Shown one piece after another: positions 1 through 5,875 of a stretch of 10,181 bases of DNA; position 1 is the first letter of the stretch; each line of letters begins with the position of its first letter. Position numbers and translations under genes: made by a program. This stretch comes from JBGVSA01 sp041807905 (GTDB taxonomy: Bacteria > Pseudomonadota > Gammaproteobacteria > Burkholderiales > Rhodocyclaceae): the NCBI RefSeq assembly GCF_041807905.1, contig NZ_JBGVSA010000052.1, forward strand, positions 1-10,181, written 5' to 3'. The notes under the pieces were generated by a model that was given only the letters and a program-made list of their open reading frames with translations, was not told where the DNA came from and did no database searches.

Positions 1-330
1 CGCGATGATCGCCTGGTCGTGGTAGATGTCGTGGATGAAGGCGTTGAGCGCCTTGACGCGCTGGCGCAAGCCCGAAGCCAGCAGTTGCCACTCATCGGCC
101 GGGATGATGCGGGGAATCACGTCGAACGGAATCAACCGCTCGGTTCCCTCGGCCTCGCCATACACGGCGAAGGTGATACCGACGCGGTGGAAGAGCGCAT
201 CGGCCGCTTCACGCTTGTCCGCAAGACGTTGCGGCGAGATCGCACCGAGCCATTCCTGGAACTTGTTGTAGTGCGAGCGCACCTCGCCGTCGGGCTCGGT
301 CATCTCGTTGTAGAACTGAGTCGCCGCCAT
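1..330 (-). CDS. Circularly permuted type 2 ATP-grasp protein, N-terminal 110 residues (runs off left edge)
   Basis: The minus strand is open from an ATG at 328-330 to the window edge, giving 110 codons with no stop. The peptide begins MAATQFYNEM and contains FHRVGITFAVYGEAEGTER (residues 48-65), IPFDVIPRIIPADEW (67-81) and LNAFIHDIYHDQ (95-106). I recognise these as the start of the COG2308 (DUF404/DUF407) circularly permuted ATP-grasp family. These are predicted ATP-dependent carboxylate-amine ligases, commonly encoded beside an alpha-E (DUF403) protein and a transglutaminase-like protein and thought to make or modify a peptide. The ATP-binding and catalytic residues lie beyond the visible part. 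A GAGGA Shine-Dalgarno sits just upstream of the ATG on the minus strand, supporting this start. Full members are about 470-500 aa or longer, so under a quarter is visible. The family call is fairly sure; the substrate is unknown. Confidence 0.85.
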   Translation of the reverse strand, partial: MAATQFYNEMTEPDGEVRSHYNKFQEWLGAISPQRLADKREAADALFHRVGITFAVYGEAEGTERLIPFDVIPRIIPADEWQLLASGLRQRVKALNAFIHDIYHDQAIIA

Positions 331-560
331 AACGATCCTCACTTCGCGTGTTCAGGTCTGAACGACATGAAGCGAAAGATATGCCATGAGTAGATGACAG
401 GCAGATAACCATGCCCCTCATGACATGGCGCCAACACGGGCGCAGTCGCCGGCCATCGTGCGACACGCCCGCTTCTGGTGCACGAATCGCGCAAGGTGCA
501 TGCCAAATGGCGAAAACGCACCATGCCGACCCGTACAAAGAGCCGGTCCAGAATCCTGTT
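331..560. other. Intergenic region between the ATP-grasp gene and the alpha/beta hydrolase gene
   Basis: 230 bases with no convincing gene. It is the 3' flank of the hydrolase and the 5' flank of the ATP-grasp gene, both on the minus strand. It holds a perfect 14-nt palindrome (GTTCAG-GT-CTGAAC, 350-363) 20 nt before the ATP-grasp ATG. Complementary arms GCCATGAG (383-390) and CTCATG (417-422) lie further back. A nested weak hairpin (GGTGC 495-499 with GCACC 518-522, enclosing GCCA 502-505 with TGGC 508-511) lies about 40 nt past the hydrolase stop. None has a T-tract, so I call no intrinsic terminator, and I see no clear -35/-10 pair. Confidence 0.6.
350..363. repeat. 14-nt perfect palindrome in the ATP-grasp leader
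   Basis: GTTCAG (350-355) and CTGAAC (358-363) are exact inverted copies separated by GT. The element lies 20 nt upstream of the ATP-grasp start codon and just before its GAGGA ribosome-binding site, where an operator or a small leader hairpin could act. I recognise no regulator for it, and a 6+6 palindrome can occur by chance. Confidence 0.35.
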
Positions 561-1583
561 CTAGAAGACGGTGCGGCAACCGCCAAGATCGAAAAGGGCC
601 GCCCGGCCGCAGGCCGAATCGAACATGCGGCCCGCGTCGTGCCCCACCTTGGGGACGATCCAGGCACGATGTCCAAGCGCCGGATTACCTTGGCGCAAAT
701 ACGTCACATAGGCTTGGCCGCGCGCCAGCCGCCACGCCCCCTGCGCTTCGCCGGCGCAGCTCTTGTCGAGCGCAGGGTGATCGGGGCGGATGTCGGCGCC
801 CCCCAGCAGGTAGATGACGTCGCGTGCTACGTAGCGCGCCTCATAGGCGGCTGGCGACAGTGCGCGGGCGTAGGCTGGGGCGTCGGCCCACCCGTACTTC
901 CAGCGATTGGCGGTGGGACACGCCACCTCATTGACCGGTGCGAACGTGGAATCACCCGTCGGGCGGGCATTGGAAAAGTACAGATACGAGGAAGGGTTGG
1001 CGACGACGTATCGAACCGACACGGCGCGCGCCGCCAGCGCGGCCTCGCCCTGCCCCACCACGGCGTAGCGCTGCACCACCTGGCCGCCGCCCGAGTGCCC
1101 CGCCAGCACCACCTCGCGCAGTGCCGGGAAGCGCGTGCGGTCGCTCAGTCGGGCGAGGATGGCATCGATGGCTTCGAACGAACTGATCGATGCCGGCGCG
1201 GCGGCAGGCAGACCGTCCTCCCAGCCAGCGCGGCGCCAGCGCAGCAAGTCATCGGCGAGCCCATCGCGGACATCTGCCGTGCTGAGGAATTGCGGCGTGA
1301 CGATGAGCGTCGCGGATTCGGACGCGCCGGCATCGCGCAGGGCGGTAAGGGCGTAGCGAAGGTAGTTGGCGGCGTCGCGATTGACGCCATGGAACACGAC
1401 GACTGCCCGCTCGATCTGGGGCAGCGGTGCATTCCAGTCCTGCGAAGTCGCGATGGCAAGTTGCCCGCGCCCCTCGGGTGTCACAACTTCGAGGCGACCG
1501 CCGAGGACTTCCTTGACGGCCGCAGAGGCGGGCGCGGCCAGTACGGCGGCACTGAGCATCAGGCTGCACAATGCGCGCCGCAT
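561..1583 (-). CDS. Secreted alpha/beta-hydrolase fold protein
   Basis: A 340-aa protein. Residues 1-22 look like a Sec signal peptide (MRRALCSLMLSAAVLAAPASA, cleavage near the ASA-A at 19-22), so the enzyme is probably periplasmic or exported. The mature part has hydrolase-fold marks: FHG at 64-66 (oxyanion-hole type loop), the nucleophile elbow GHSGGG with Ser164 at 162-167, and GHD at 314-316, where His315 is the likely catalytic base. The acid may be Asp264 or Asp268 in GGADIRPDHP; this is a guess. Four cysteines (222, 276, 325, 336) remain after signal removal and could form disulphides. The start is the first ATG after the purM stop, 14 nt away, and gives the signal peptide; upstream extension overlaps purM and looks unlike protein. 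The ribosome-binding site is weak, so translation may be coupled to purM. The fold is confident; the substrate (ester, lipid or peptide) is not. Confidence 0.85.
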   Translation of the reverse strand: MRRALCSLMLSAAVLAAPASAAVKEVLGGRLEVVTPEGRGQLAIATSQDWNAPLPQIERAVVVFHGVNRDAANYLRYALTALRDAGASESATLIVTPQFLSTADVRDGLADDLLRWRRAGWEDGLPAAAPASISSFEAIDAILARLSDRTRFPALREVVLAGHSGGGQVVQRYAVVGQGEAALAARAVSVRYVVANPSSYLYFSNARPTGDSTFAPVNEVACPTANRWKYGWADAPAYARALSPAAYEARYVARDVIYLLGGADIRPDHPALDKSCAGEAQGAWRLARGQAYVTYLRQGNPALGHRAWIVPKVGHDAGRMFDSACGRAALFDLGGCRTVF

Positions 1584-1597
1584 GTTGGAAAGAAATA

Positions 1598-2629
1598 TCA
1601 GACGACGACGGTGGGAGCGCGGCCGTTGCGTTCTTCGATCTGGCCGAGGCGATAAACCGTCTCGCCTTGTGCGACCAGCGCTGCGGTGGCGGCATCGGCG
1701 TCTTCGGCGGCCACGATCACCACCATCCCGACACCACAGTTGAAGGTGCGGTACATCTCGTTCGGATCGATGTTGCCTTGCTGTTGCAGCCACTGGAACA
1801 GCGGCGGCATCTGCCAGGCCGACTTGCTGATCACGGCGGTCAGCTCGTCGCGCAGGATACGCGGCACGTTTTCCAGCAGGCCGCCACCGGTGATGTGCGC
1901 CATGCCCTTGACGAGCCCCGCACGCGACTTGATCAGCGAGAGCATCGACTTGACGTACAGGCGGGTCGGCTCCATGACCACGTCGCGAAAGGGACGACCG
2001 TGGAAGTCAGCGTTCATGTCGGGCTTGGCGAGATCGATGATCTTGCGGATCAGCGAATAGCCGTTGGAATGCGCGCCAGAGGACGCCAGACCGAGCACGA
2101 CGTCGCCCGGGCGGATCGTCGAGCCGTCGATGATCTGGCTCTTTTCGACCGCGCCGACGGCAAAGCCGGCCAGATCGTATTCGCCAGCCGGGTACATGCC
2201 CGGCATCTCGGCCGTTTCGCCGCCGATCAGCGCGCAGCCCGACAGCTCGCAGCCGCGGGCAATGCCCTGCACCACGGTCGCAGCGGTGTCGACATCGAGC
2301 TTGCCGCAGGCGAAGTAATCAAGAAAGAACAGCGGCTCGGCGCCCTGAACGAGGATGTCGTTGACGCTCATGGCGACCAGGTCCTGGCCTACCGTGTCGT
2401 GCTTGTTCAGTTCGAATGCAAGCTTGAGCTTGGTGCCGACGCCGTCGGTGCCGGACACCAGCACCGGCTCCTTGTACTGCCTGGAAATTTCGAACAGCGC
2501 GCCAAAGCCGCCAATGCCGCCGAGGACCTCGGGGCGCATGGTTTTCTTGGCGAAAGGCTTGATACGGTCGACCAGGGCGTCGCCCGCGTCAATATCCACA
2601 CCGGCGTCGCGATAAGTCAGGGAGCTCAC
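1598..2629 (-). CDS. purM: Phosphoribosylformylglycinamidine cyclo-ligase (AIR synthetase)
   Basis: Cytosolic enzyme of de novo purine synthesis, closing formylglycinamidine ribonucleotide to aminoimidazole ribonucleotide with ATP. The 343-aa product is full length and strongly conserved: SYRDAG-like start LTYRDAGVDIDAG (4-16), GGIGGFGALFE (37-47), VSGTDGVGTKLKLAF (58-72), GQDLVAMSVNDILVQGAEPL (81-100), GGETAEMPG (136-144), SSGAHSNGYSL (183-193), HITGGG (245-250) and FNCGVGM (296-302). I choose the GTG start at 2627-2629 because the protein family begins a few residues before YRDAG and a good AGAGGA lies 6 nt upstream; the further in-frame extension to 2734 is not family-like. The gene is transcribed divergently from hda and is followed by the secreted hydrolase gene. 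A palindrome lies directly upstream of the ribosome-binding site. I saw no match to the enterobacterial PurR box (ACGCAAACGTTTGCGT) upstream. Confidence 0.97.
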   Translation of the reverse strand: MSSLTYRDAGVDIDAGDALVDRIKPFAKKTMRPEVLGGIGGFGALFEISRQYKEPVLVSGTDGVGTKLKLAFELNKHDTVGQDLVAMSVNDILVQGAEPLFFLDYFACGKLDVDTAATVVQGIARGCELSGCALIGGETAEMPGMYPAGEYDLAGFAVGAVEKSQIIDGSTIRPGDVVLGLASSGAHSNGYSLIRKIIDLAKPDMNADFHGRPFRDVVMEPTRLYVKSMLSLIKSRAGLVKGMAHITGGGLLENVPRILRDELTAVISKSAWQMPPLFQWLQQQGNIDPNEMYRTFNCGVGMVVIVAAEDADAATAALVAQGETVYRLGQIEERNGRAPTVVV

Positions 2630-2635
2630 TTGCAA

Positions 2636-2641
2636 TCCTCT
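2636..2641 (-). promoter_or_regulatory. Ribosome-binding site that fixes the purM GTG start
   Basis: On the minus strand AGAGGA ends 6 nt before the GTG at 2629-2627. It is the only good Shine-Dalgarno in the region and decides for the GTG start over longer in-frame extensions that lack family similarity. Confidence 0.75.
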
Positions 2642-2643
2642 CA

Positions 2644-2663
2644 GGCGGTTGAGTTCAGCCGCC
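2644..2663. repeat. 20-bp near-perfect palindrome just upstream of the purM ribosome-binding site
   Basis: The half-sites GGCGGTTGA (2644-2652) and TCAGCCGCC (2655-2663) match as inverted copies at 8 of 9 positions around a GT centre. The palindrome ends 3 nt from the AGAGGA of purM. In purM mRNA the single mismatch is C opposite A, leaving five G-C pairs plus two more. It could be a repressor operator or a hairpin that tunes translation; no known binding site is recognised. Confidence 0.45.
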
Positions 2664-2691
2664 ACACAGGTAACATTAACGGCCTTTGTCG

Positions 2692-2740
2692 GCCCTTGCG
2701 CGGTTCCTGCCGCCGCGCCGGGCAGCAGGAACACAAGGGC
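2692..2740. repeat. 18-bp imperfect hairpin between purM and hda
   Basis: GCCCTTG (2692-2698) pairs with CAAGGGC (2734-2740). After an asymmetric bulge (4 nt against 1 nt), GTTCCTGC (2703-2710) pairs with GCAGGAAC (2725-2732). After one mismatch, GCC (2712-2714) pairs with GGC (2721-2723) around a 6-nt loop. Eighteen base pairs is far more than expected by chance here. There is no T-tract on either flank. Confidence 0.6.
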
Positions 2741-2873
2741 GGGATTCTACCAAACCGGCGCTCCTTGGCCGCGCCAAATGTGCGCTTCGGCTAGCCAACA
2801 TCGGCAATATTGGGGTAGCAGAAGGCAGTAAAGGCGTCACCCACGCAATGCGTGCGGCGCGCCCGGACAACGC

Positions 2874-3560
2874 ATGAGACAACTGATTCTTAACATCCGG
2901 CCGCACGTCGAATGCCGCCTGGACAACTTTGTGCCCGGCGACAACGCCGACCTGCTCGCCGCGCTGGCGCAGCAACTGGCGCGGCGCGACGGGAGCGTGC
3001 TGTATCTGTGGGGCGAGGCCGGCAGCGGGCGCAGTCATTTGCTGCACGCCGCCGTTGCTGCCGCGCACCAGCGCCCGGCGCAGTTCATTGCCGCGGACGC
3101 ATGGCAGACGCCGATCGAGACCGATGGCGCGCTGATCGTGGTCGACGACGTGCAGGCAACCGACGCCGAGGCCCAGGGCGACATTTTCCGTGCCCTGATC
3201 CGCGCGCGCGATCTGCAGAGCAGCCTGATCATTGCCGGCGACGCACCGGCGCACCGCCTGCCGATCCGTGATGACGTCTCCAGCCGCATCGCCCAGGGGC
3301 TGACTTTCGAGATCAAGCCGCTGGCCGACGAGCAGAAAGCCGCTACCCTGTTGCAGCACGCCCGCAGCCGGGGCATGACGGTCGGCCCAGAGATCGTCAA
3401 TTACCTGTTGCGTCATGGGCGACGCGACCTGCCCTGGCTGATGGCGGTACTCGATGCGCTGGACGAAGCATCGCTGTCGCTCTCGCGCCCGGTCACCCTG
3501 CCGCTGCTGCGCGACATCATCAAGGACGCCACTCCGGCCCAAACCGACAACAACGCATGA
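2874..3560 (+). CDS. hda: DnaA regulatory inactivator Hda
   Basis: A 228-aa DnaA-related AAA+ protein. With the DNA-loaded beta clamp it stimulates ATP hydrolysis by DnaA and so prevents over-initiation of replication. Residues 3-8 (QLILNI), right at the N-terminus, fit the clamp-binding QLxL-type motif. The Walker A region is GEAGSGRS (47-54), with Arg53 where most P-loops have Lys, which is normal for Hda. Walker B is LIVVDDV (87-93). Arg138 in DVSSRIAQGL fits the box VII arginine finger position. The protein stops after the AAA+ lid and lacks the DnaA DNA-binding domain IV, as expected. The ATG start puts the clamp motif at the tip; only a weak GGA precedes it. The stop overlaps the next gene in an ATGA. 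Betaproteobacterial position beside purM and a HAD phosphatase supports the call. Confidence 0.93.
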   Translation: MRQLILNIRPHVECRLDNFVPGDNADLLAALAQQLARRDGSVLYLWGEAGSGRSHLLHAAVAAAHQRPAQFIAADAWQTPIETDGALIVVDDVQATDAEAQGDIFRALIRARDLQSSLIIAGDAPAHRLPIRDDVSSRIAQGLTFEIKPLADEQKAATLLQHARSRGMTVGPEIVNYLLRHGRRDLPWLMAVLDALDEASLSLSRPVTLPLLRDIIKDATPAQTDNNA

Positions 3561-4228
3561 TGAACCTGACGCTTTTCGACCTCGACAACACGCTGCTGGG
3601 CGGCGACTCGGACCACGCCTGGGGGCAATTCCTGTGCGACCAGGGCGTGGTCGATCGCCACGAGTACGAAACCACCAACGACCGCTTCTACGCCCAGTAC
3701 AAGGACGGATCGCTCGACATGAACGCCTTCCTGGCGTTCGTACTGGCACCCATGGCGCGCCTGCCGCGAGCTGAACTGGATGCGCTGCATGTGCGCTTCA
3801 TGCGCGAATGCATCGAGCCGATCGTCCTGCCGCGCGGCCTTGAACTGGTGCGCGAGCATCTGGACGCCGGCGATCTGGTCGCCATCGTGACGGCCACGAA
3901 CGCCTTCGTGACGGCCCCGATCGCCCGACTGTTCGGGGTGCAGCATCTGATCGCAACCGTCCCGGCACAGGAGAACGGCCGCTTCACAGGGCTTGCGCGC
4001 GGCACGCCGGCGTTCCGTGAAGGCAAGATCGCCCGCGTCGAAGCCTGGCTCGAATCGATGGCCCTGCATTGGGGCAGCTTCGCTCAGACGAACTTCTACA
4101 GCGACTCGCTCAACGATCTGCCGCTGCTGCAAAAGGTCAAGCGTCCGGTGGCCGTAGACCCGGACGAGACCTTGCGCGCCTACGCAACGGAGCGCGGCTG
4201 GCCGGTCATCAGCCTGCGCCAGCGCTGA
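3557..4228 (+). CDS. HAD-superfamily subfamily IB phosphatase (PSPase-like)
   Basis: A 223-aa haloacid-dehalogenase-fold hydrolase. Motif I is FDLDNTLL with Asp8 as nucleophile and Asp10 as acid/base. Motif II is IVTATN (110-115), motif III is Lys157 in REGKIARV, and motif IV is YSDSLNDLPLL (181-191) with Asp183 and Asp187 binding magnesium. The helical cap between motifs I and II (about residues 16-95) marks subfamily IB, the phosphoserine-phosphatase-like group (TIGR01490 type). Members are annotated variously as phosphoserine, histidinol-phosphate or general phosphomonoester phosphatases; the sequence alone does not settle the substrate. Two successive ATG codons (3557 and 3560) are possible starts. 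The first overlaps the hda stop by 4 nt, so translation is probably coupled to hda. No signal peptide or membrane segment is seen. Confidence 0.88.
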   Translation: MMNLTLFDLDNTLLGGDSDHAWGQFLCDQGVVDRHEYETTNDRFYAQYKDGSLDMNAFLAFVLAPMARLPRAELDALHVRFMRECIEPIVLPRGLELVREHLDAGDLVAIVTATNAFVTAPIARLFGVQHLIATVPAQENGRFTGLARGTPAFREGKIARVEAWLESMALHWGSFAQTNFYSDSLNDLPLLQKVKRPVAVDPDETLRAYATERGWPVISLRQR

Positions 4229-4270
4229 AATCCGCCCGATACGACTCAGGCAATGGCGCACGCATGGGGA

Positions 4271-4276
4271 TATACT
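4271..4276 (+). promoter_or_regulatory. Candidate -10 element for pcnB
   Basis: TATACT lies 47 nt before the pcnB ATG in the 95-nt gap after the HAD phosphatase gene and is a 5/6 match to the sigma-70 -10 box. No good -35 hexamer is found 16-18 nt upstream (best is CAGGCA, 3/6), so this is tentative. pcnB could also be transcribed from the hda promoter. Confidence 0.3.
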
Positions 4277-4323
4277 TTGCAGGATTCGGCCCCGGACACC
4301 TTGCCTCCCACATATAAGAACGC

Positions 4324-5694
4324 ATGATCAGAAAATTGCTGCGTCGCGTCTTCAAGCGCGCCGAGCCGGCCGTCACGCAGGAACCGGCCGTCATCCCCGC
4401 TGAACTGCACGGCATCCGCAAGGAAGACATTTCGCCCGCCGCGCGCAAGGTCTGCTACGTACTCCAGGAGGCTGGCCACAAAGCCTATGTGGTGGGCGGC
4501 GCCGTGCGCGACCTCATCGCCGGCGCCACGCCCAAGGACTTCGACGTCGCCACCGACGCCACGCCGGAGCAAGTACGCGCCCTGTTCCGTCGCTCACGCA
4601 TCATCGGCCGGCGCTTCCGCATCGTGCACGTCATGAGCGGGCAGGAGACCATCGAGGTCTCCACCTTCCGCGCGATGAACTCGGAAGAGAGCTCGACCGA
4701 CGAACACGGCCGCATCTTGCAGGACAACGTGTGGGGCTCGATGGCCGAGGATGCGACCCGGCGCGACTTCACCGTCAACGCGCTGTACTACGATCCGAGC
4801 ACGCAAACGGTGGTCGACTACCACCACGGCGTGGCCGACCTGCAGCAAAAAACCCTGCGCATGATCGGCGAACCGCACCAGCGTTATCGCGAAGACCCGG
4901 TCCGCATGCTGCGGGCCGTTCGCCTGGCGGCCAAGCTCGGGCTCATCATCGATCCGGATGCGCGTCGTCCCATCCGCGAGATGGCGAATCTGCTCGAAAA
5001 CGTGCCGCTGGCGCGCCTGTTCGATGAAATCCTCAAGCTGCTGACCAGCGGCCACGCCGTGCCCTGCCTGCGCCAACTGCGCGAAGAAGGCCTGCATACC
5101 GGCCTGTTGCCGATGCTGGACGTGATCCTCGACCAGCCGGTCGGCGAACGTTTCGTGTGGCTGTCGCTGGAGAACACCGACGCCCGCGTGCGCGCCGGCA
5201 AGTCGGTGTCGCCGGGCTTCCTCTTCGCCACCTTGCTGTGGCATCAGGTGCTGACGAACTGGAACGAGCGCCGCGCGCGCAAGGAACCGTCGCATCCGGC
5301 GCTGTTCGCGGCGATGGGCGAAGTGCTCGACACGCAGGCTGAAAAGCTCGCCATCACGCGTCGTATTTCAGCCGACATCACCGAAATTTGGGCGCTGCAG
5401 CCGCGGTTCGAGAAGCGCGCTGGCAAGGCGCCTTATCGCCTGCTCGAGCAACCGCGCTACCGTGCGGGCTATGACTTCCTGCGGTTGCGTGCGGAAAGCG
5501 GCGAAATTCCGATGGAACTGCCGGACTGGTGGGACAACTTCGCCGATGCCGGCGGCAACGCGCGCGAGGAGATGCTGCAGGCGCAGCCACGCGACCCCGC
5601 TGCCGCCGCCAAGAAGCGCCGCCGTCGTCCGCGCCGCAAGGCCGAAGCGGACTCAGGCGGCAGTGTGACCGCCGAGGCCGGCAGCGAAGACTGA
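4324..5694 (+). CDS. pcnB: Poly(A) polymerase I
   Basis: A 456-aa class II nucleotidyltransferase. It adds 3' A tails to RNA, in particular decay intermediates and small RNAs, exposing them to exonucleases. The head has VVGGAVRDLIAG (56-67) and PKDFDVATDATPEQV (70-84), where Asp72 and Asp74 should bind the catalytic metals. IIGRRFRIVHV (93-103) fits the signature that separates bacterial poly(A) polymerases from CCA-adding enzymes, so I prefer pcnB over cca. DATRRDFTVNALYYD (142-156) and YREDPVRMLRAVRLAAKLG (188-206) are the usual following blocks. The C-terminus is arginine/lysine-rich (KKRRRRPRRK at 430-439) with an acidic end, as expected for RNA binding. Length matches the family. The ATG follows a weak AAGAA. 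Ninety-five nt separate it from the HAD gene and 181 nt from folK, so it may be its own transcription unit. Confidence 0.95.
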   Translation: MIRKLLRRVFKRAEPAVTQEPAVIPAELHGIRKEDISPAARKVCYVLQEAGHKAYVVGGAVRDLIAGATPKDFDVATDATPEQVRALFRRSRIIGRRFRIVHVMSGQETIEVSTFRAMNSEESSTDEHGRILQDNVWGSMAEDATRRDFTVNALYYDPSTQTVVDYHHGVADLQQKTLRMIGEPHQRYREDPVRMLRAVRLAAKLGLIIDPDARRPIREMANLLENVPLARLFDEILKLLTSGHAVPCLRQLREEGLHTGLLPMLDVILDQPVGERFVWLSLENTDARVRAGKSVSPGFLFATLLWHQVLTNWNERRARKEPSHPALFAAMGEVLDTQAEKLAITRRISADITEIWALQPRFEKRAGKAPYRLLEQPRYRAGYDFLRLRAESGEIPMELPDWWDNFADAGGNAREEMLQAQPRDPAAAAKKRRRRPRRKAEADSGGSVTAEAGSED

Positions 5695-5721
5695 ACACGC
5701 CTGGCAGGCAGACAAGTACGC

Positions 5722-5741
5722 CCGGCCGCCATGGCGGCCGG
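5722..5741. repeat. Perfect 20-bp palindrome downstream of pcnB
   Basis: CCGGCCGCC (5722-5730) and GGCGGCCGG (5733-5741) are exact inverted copies around AT. In RNA they would give an 8-bp all-G/C stem with a CATG loop. The bases that follow (AACCTCAATC) are not a T-tract, so this is at best a non-canonical terminator or an RNA-end-protecting hairpin for pcnB. Confidence 0.55.
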
Positions 5742-5865
5742 AACCTCAATCTCCGAGGCATCCCAGCGCGCAGCGTCGAGGGTGTGAGAACCAGGACCAC
5801 GATGAGCCGTCGTAGCGCTCCGAGTCGAGCGCGCCGGCGCGGCACACGGTTCGGGTTCTGAAGCG

Positions 5866-5872
5866 AAAGGGA
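5866..5872 (+). promoter_or_regulatory. Ribosome-binding site that decides the folK start
   Basis: AAAGGGA lies 3 nt before the ATG at 5876. The alternative in-frame ATG at 5894, which is closer to the usual start of the FolK fold, has no Shine-Dalgarno. I therefore prefer 5876. Confidence 0.6.
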
Positions 5873-5875
5873 CGC

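Larger units (their letters stand above)
2630..2873. other. Divergent purM/hda intergenic region with three inverted repeats
   Basis: 244 bases that must carry promoters for both purM (minus) and hda (plus). I find no clear consensus promoter for either. What stands out is structure: an imperfect 20-bp palindrome at 2644-2663, a long hairpin at 2692-2740 and a 13-nt palindrome (CACGCA-A-TGCGTG) at 2842-2854, which ends 19 nt before the hda ATG. Neither side of the long hairpin is followed by a T-run, so it is not a canonical intrinsic terminator. Confidence 0.65.
5695..5875. other. pcnB-folK spacer
   Basis: 181 bases without a known gene. It has a perfect 20-bp GC-rich palindrome (5722-5741) starting 27 nt after the pcnB stop, and a 10-nt palindrome GCGCCGGCGC at 5831-5840. 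It also has a tiny open frame at 5802-5861 (19 aa, seven arginines, preceded by AGGA) that stops 14 nt before folK. The folK ribosome-binding site AAAGGGA is at 5866-5872. No clear promoter is visible. Confidence 0.6.

Noticed and set aside
495..522. Nested hairpin after the hydrolase stop, considered as its terminator
   Set aside because: The stems are only 5 and 4 bp and there is no T-tract on the minus strand.
411..1655. Long plus-strand open frame opposite the alpha/beta hydrolase gene
   Set aside because: The minus-strand product has a signal peptide and complete hydrolase motifs. The plus-strand peptide is rich in Arg, Gly and His with no recognisable domain, typical of an antisense shadow in GC-rich DNA.
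1584..1793. Upstream in-frame extension of the hydrolase frame into purM
   Set aside because: It is arginine-rich shadow sequence over the purM 3' end and would place the signal peptide inside the protein.
2630..2734. Upstream in-frame extension of purM to 2734
   Set aside because: The extra 35 residues do not resemble PurM N-termini, and the GTG at 2629 has a good ribosome-binding site.
1571..2794. Long plus-strand open frame opposite purM
   Set aside because: PurM is unmistakable on the other strand. The antisense peptide has no known motif and no ribosome-binding site of note.
4239..4248. ATACGACTCA, identical to the core of the T7 phage promoter
   Set aside because: The downstream half of the T7 promoter is not matched, there is no phage gene nearby, and a 10-base match in 10 kb is within chance.
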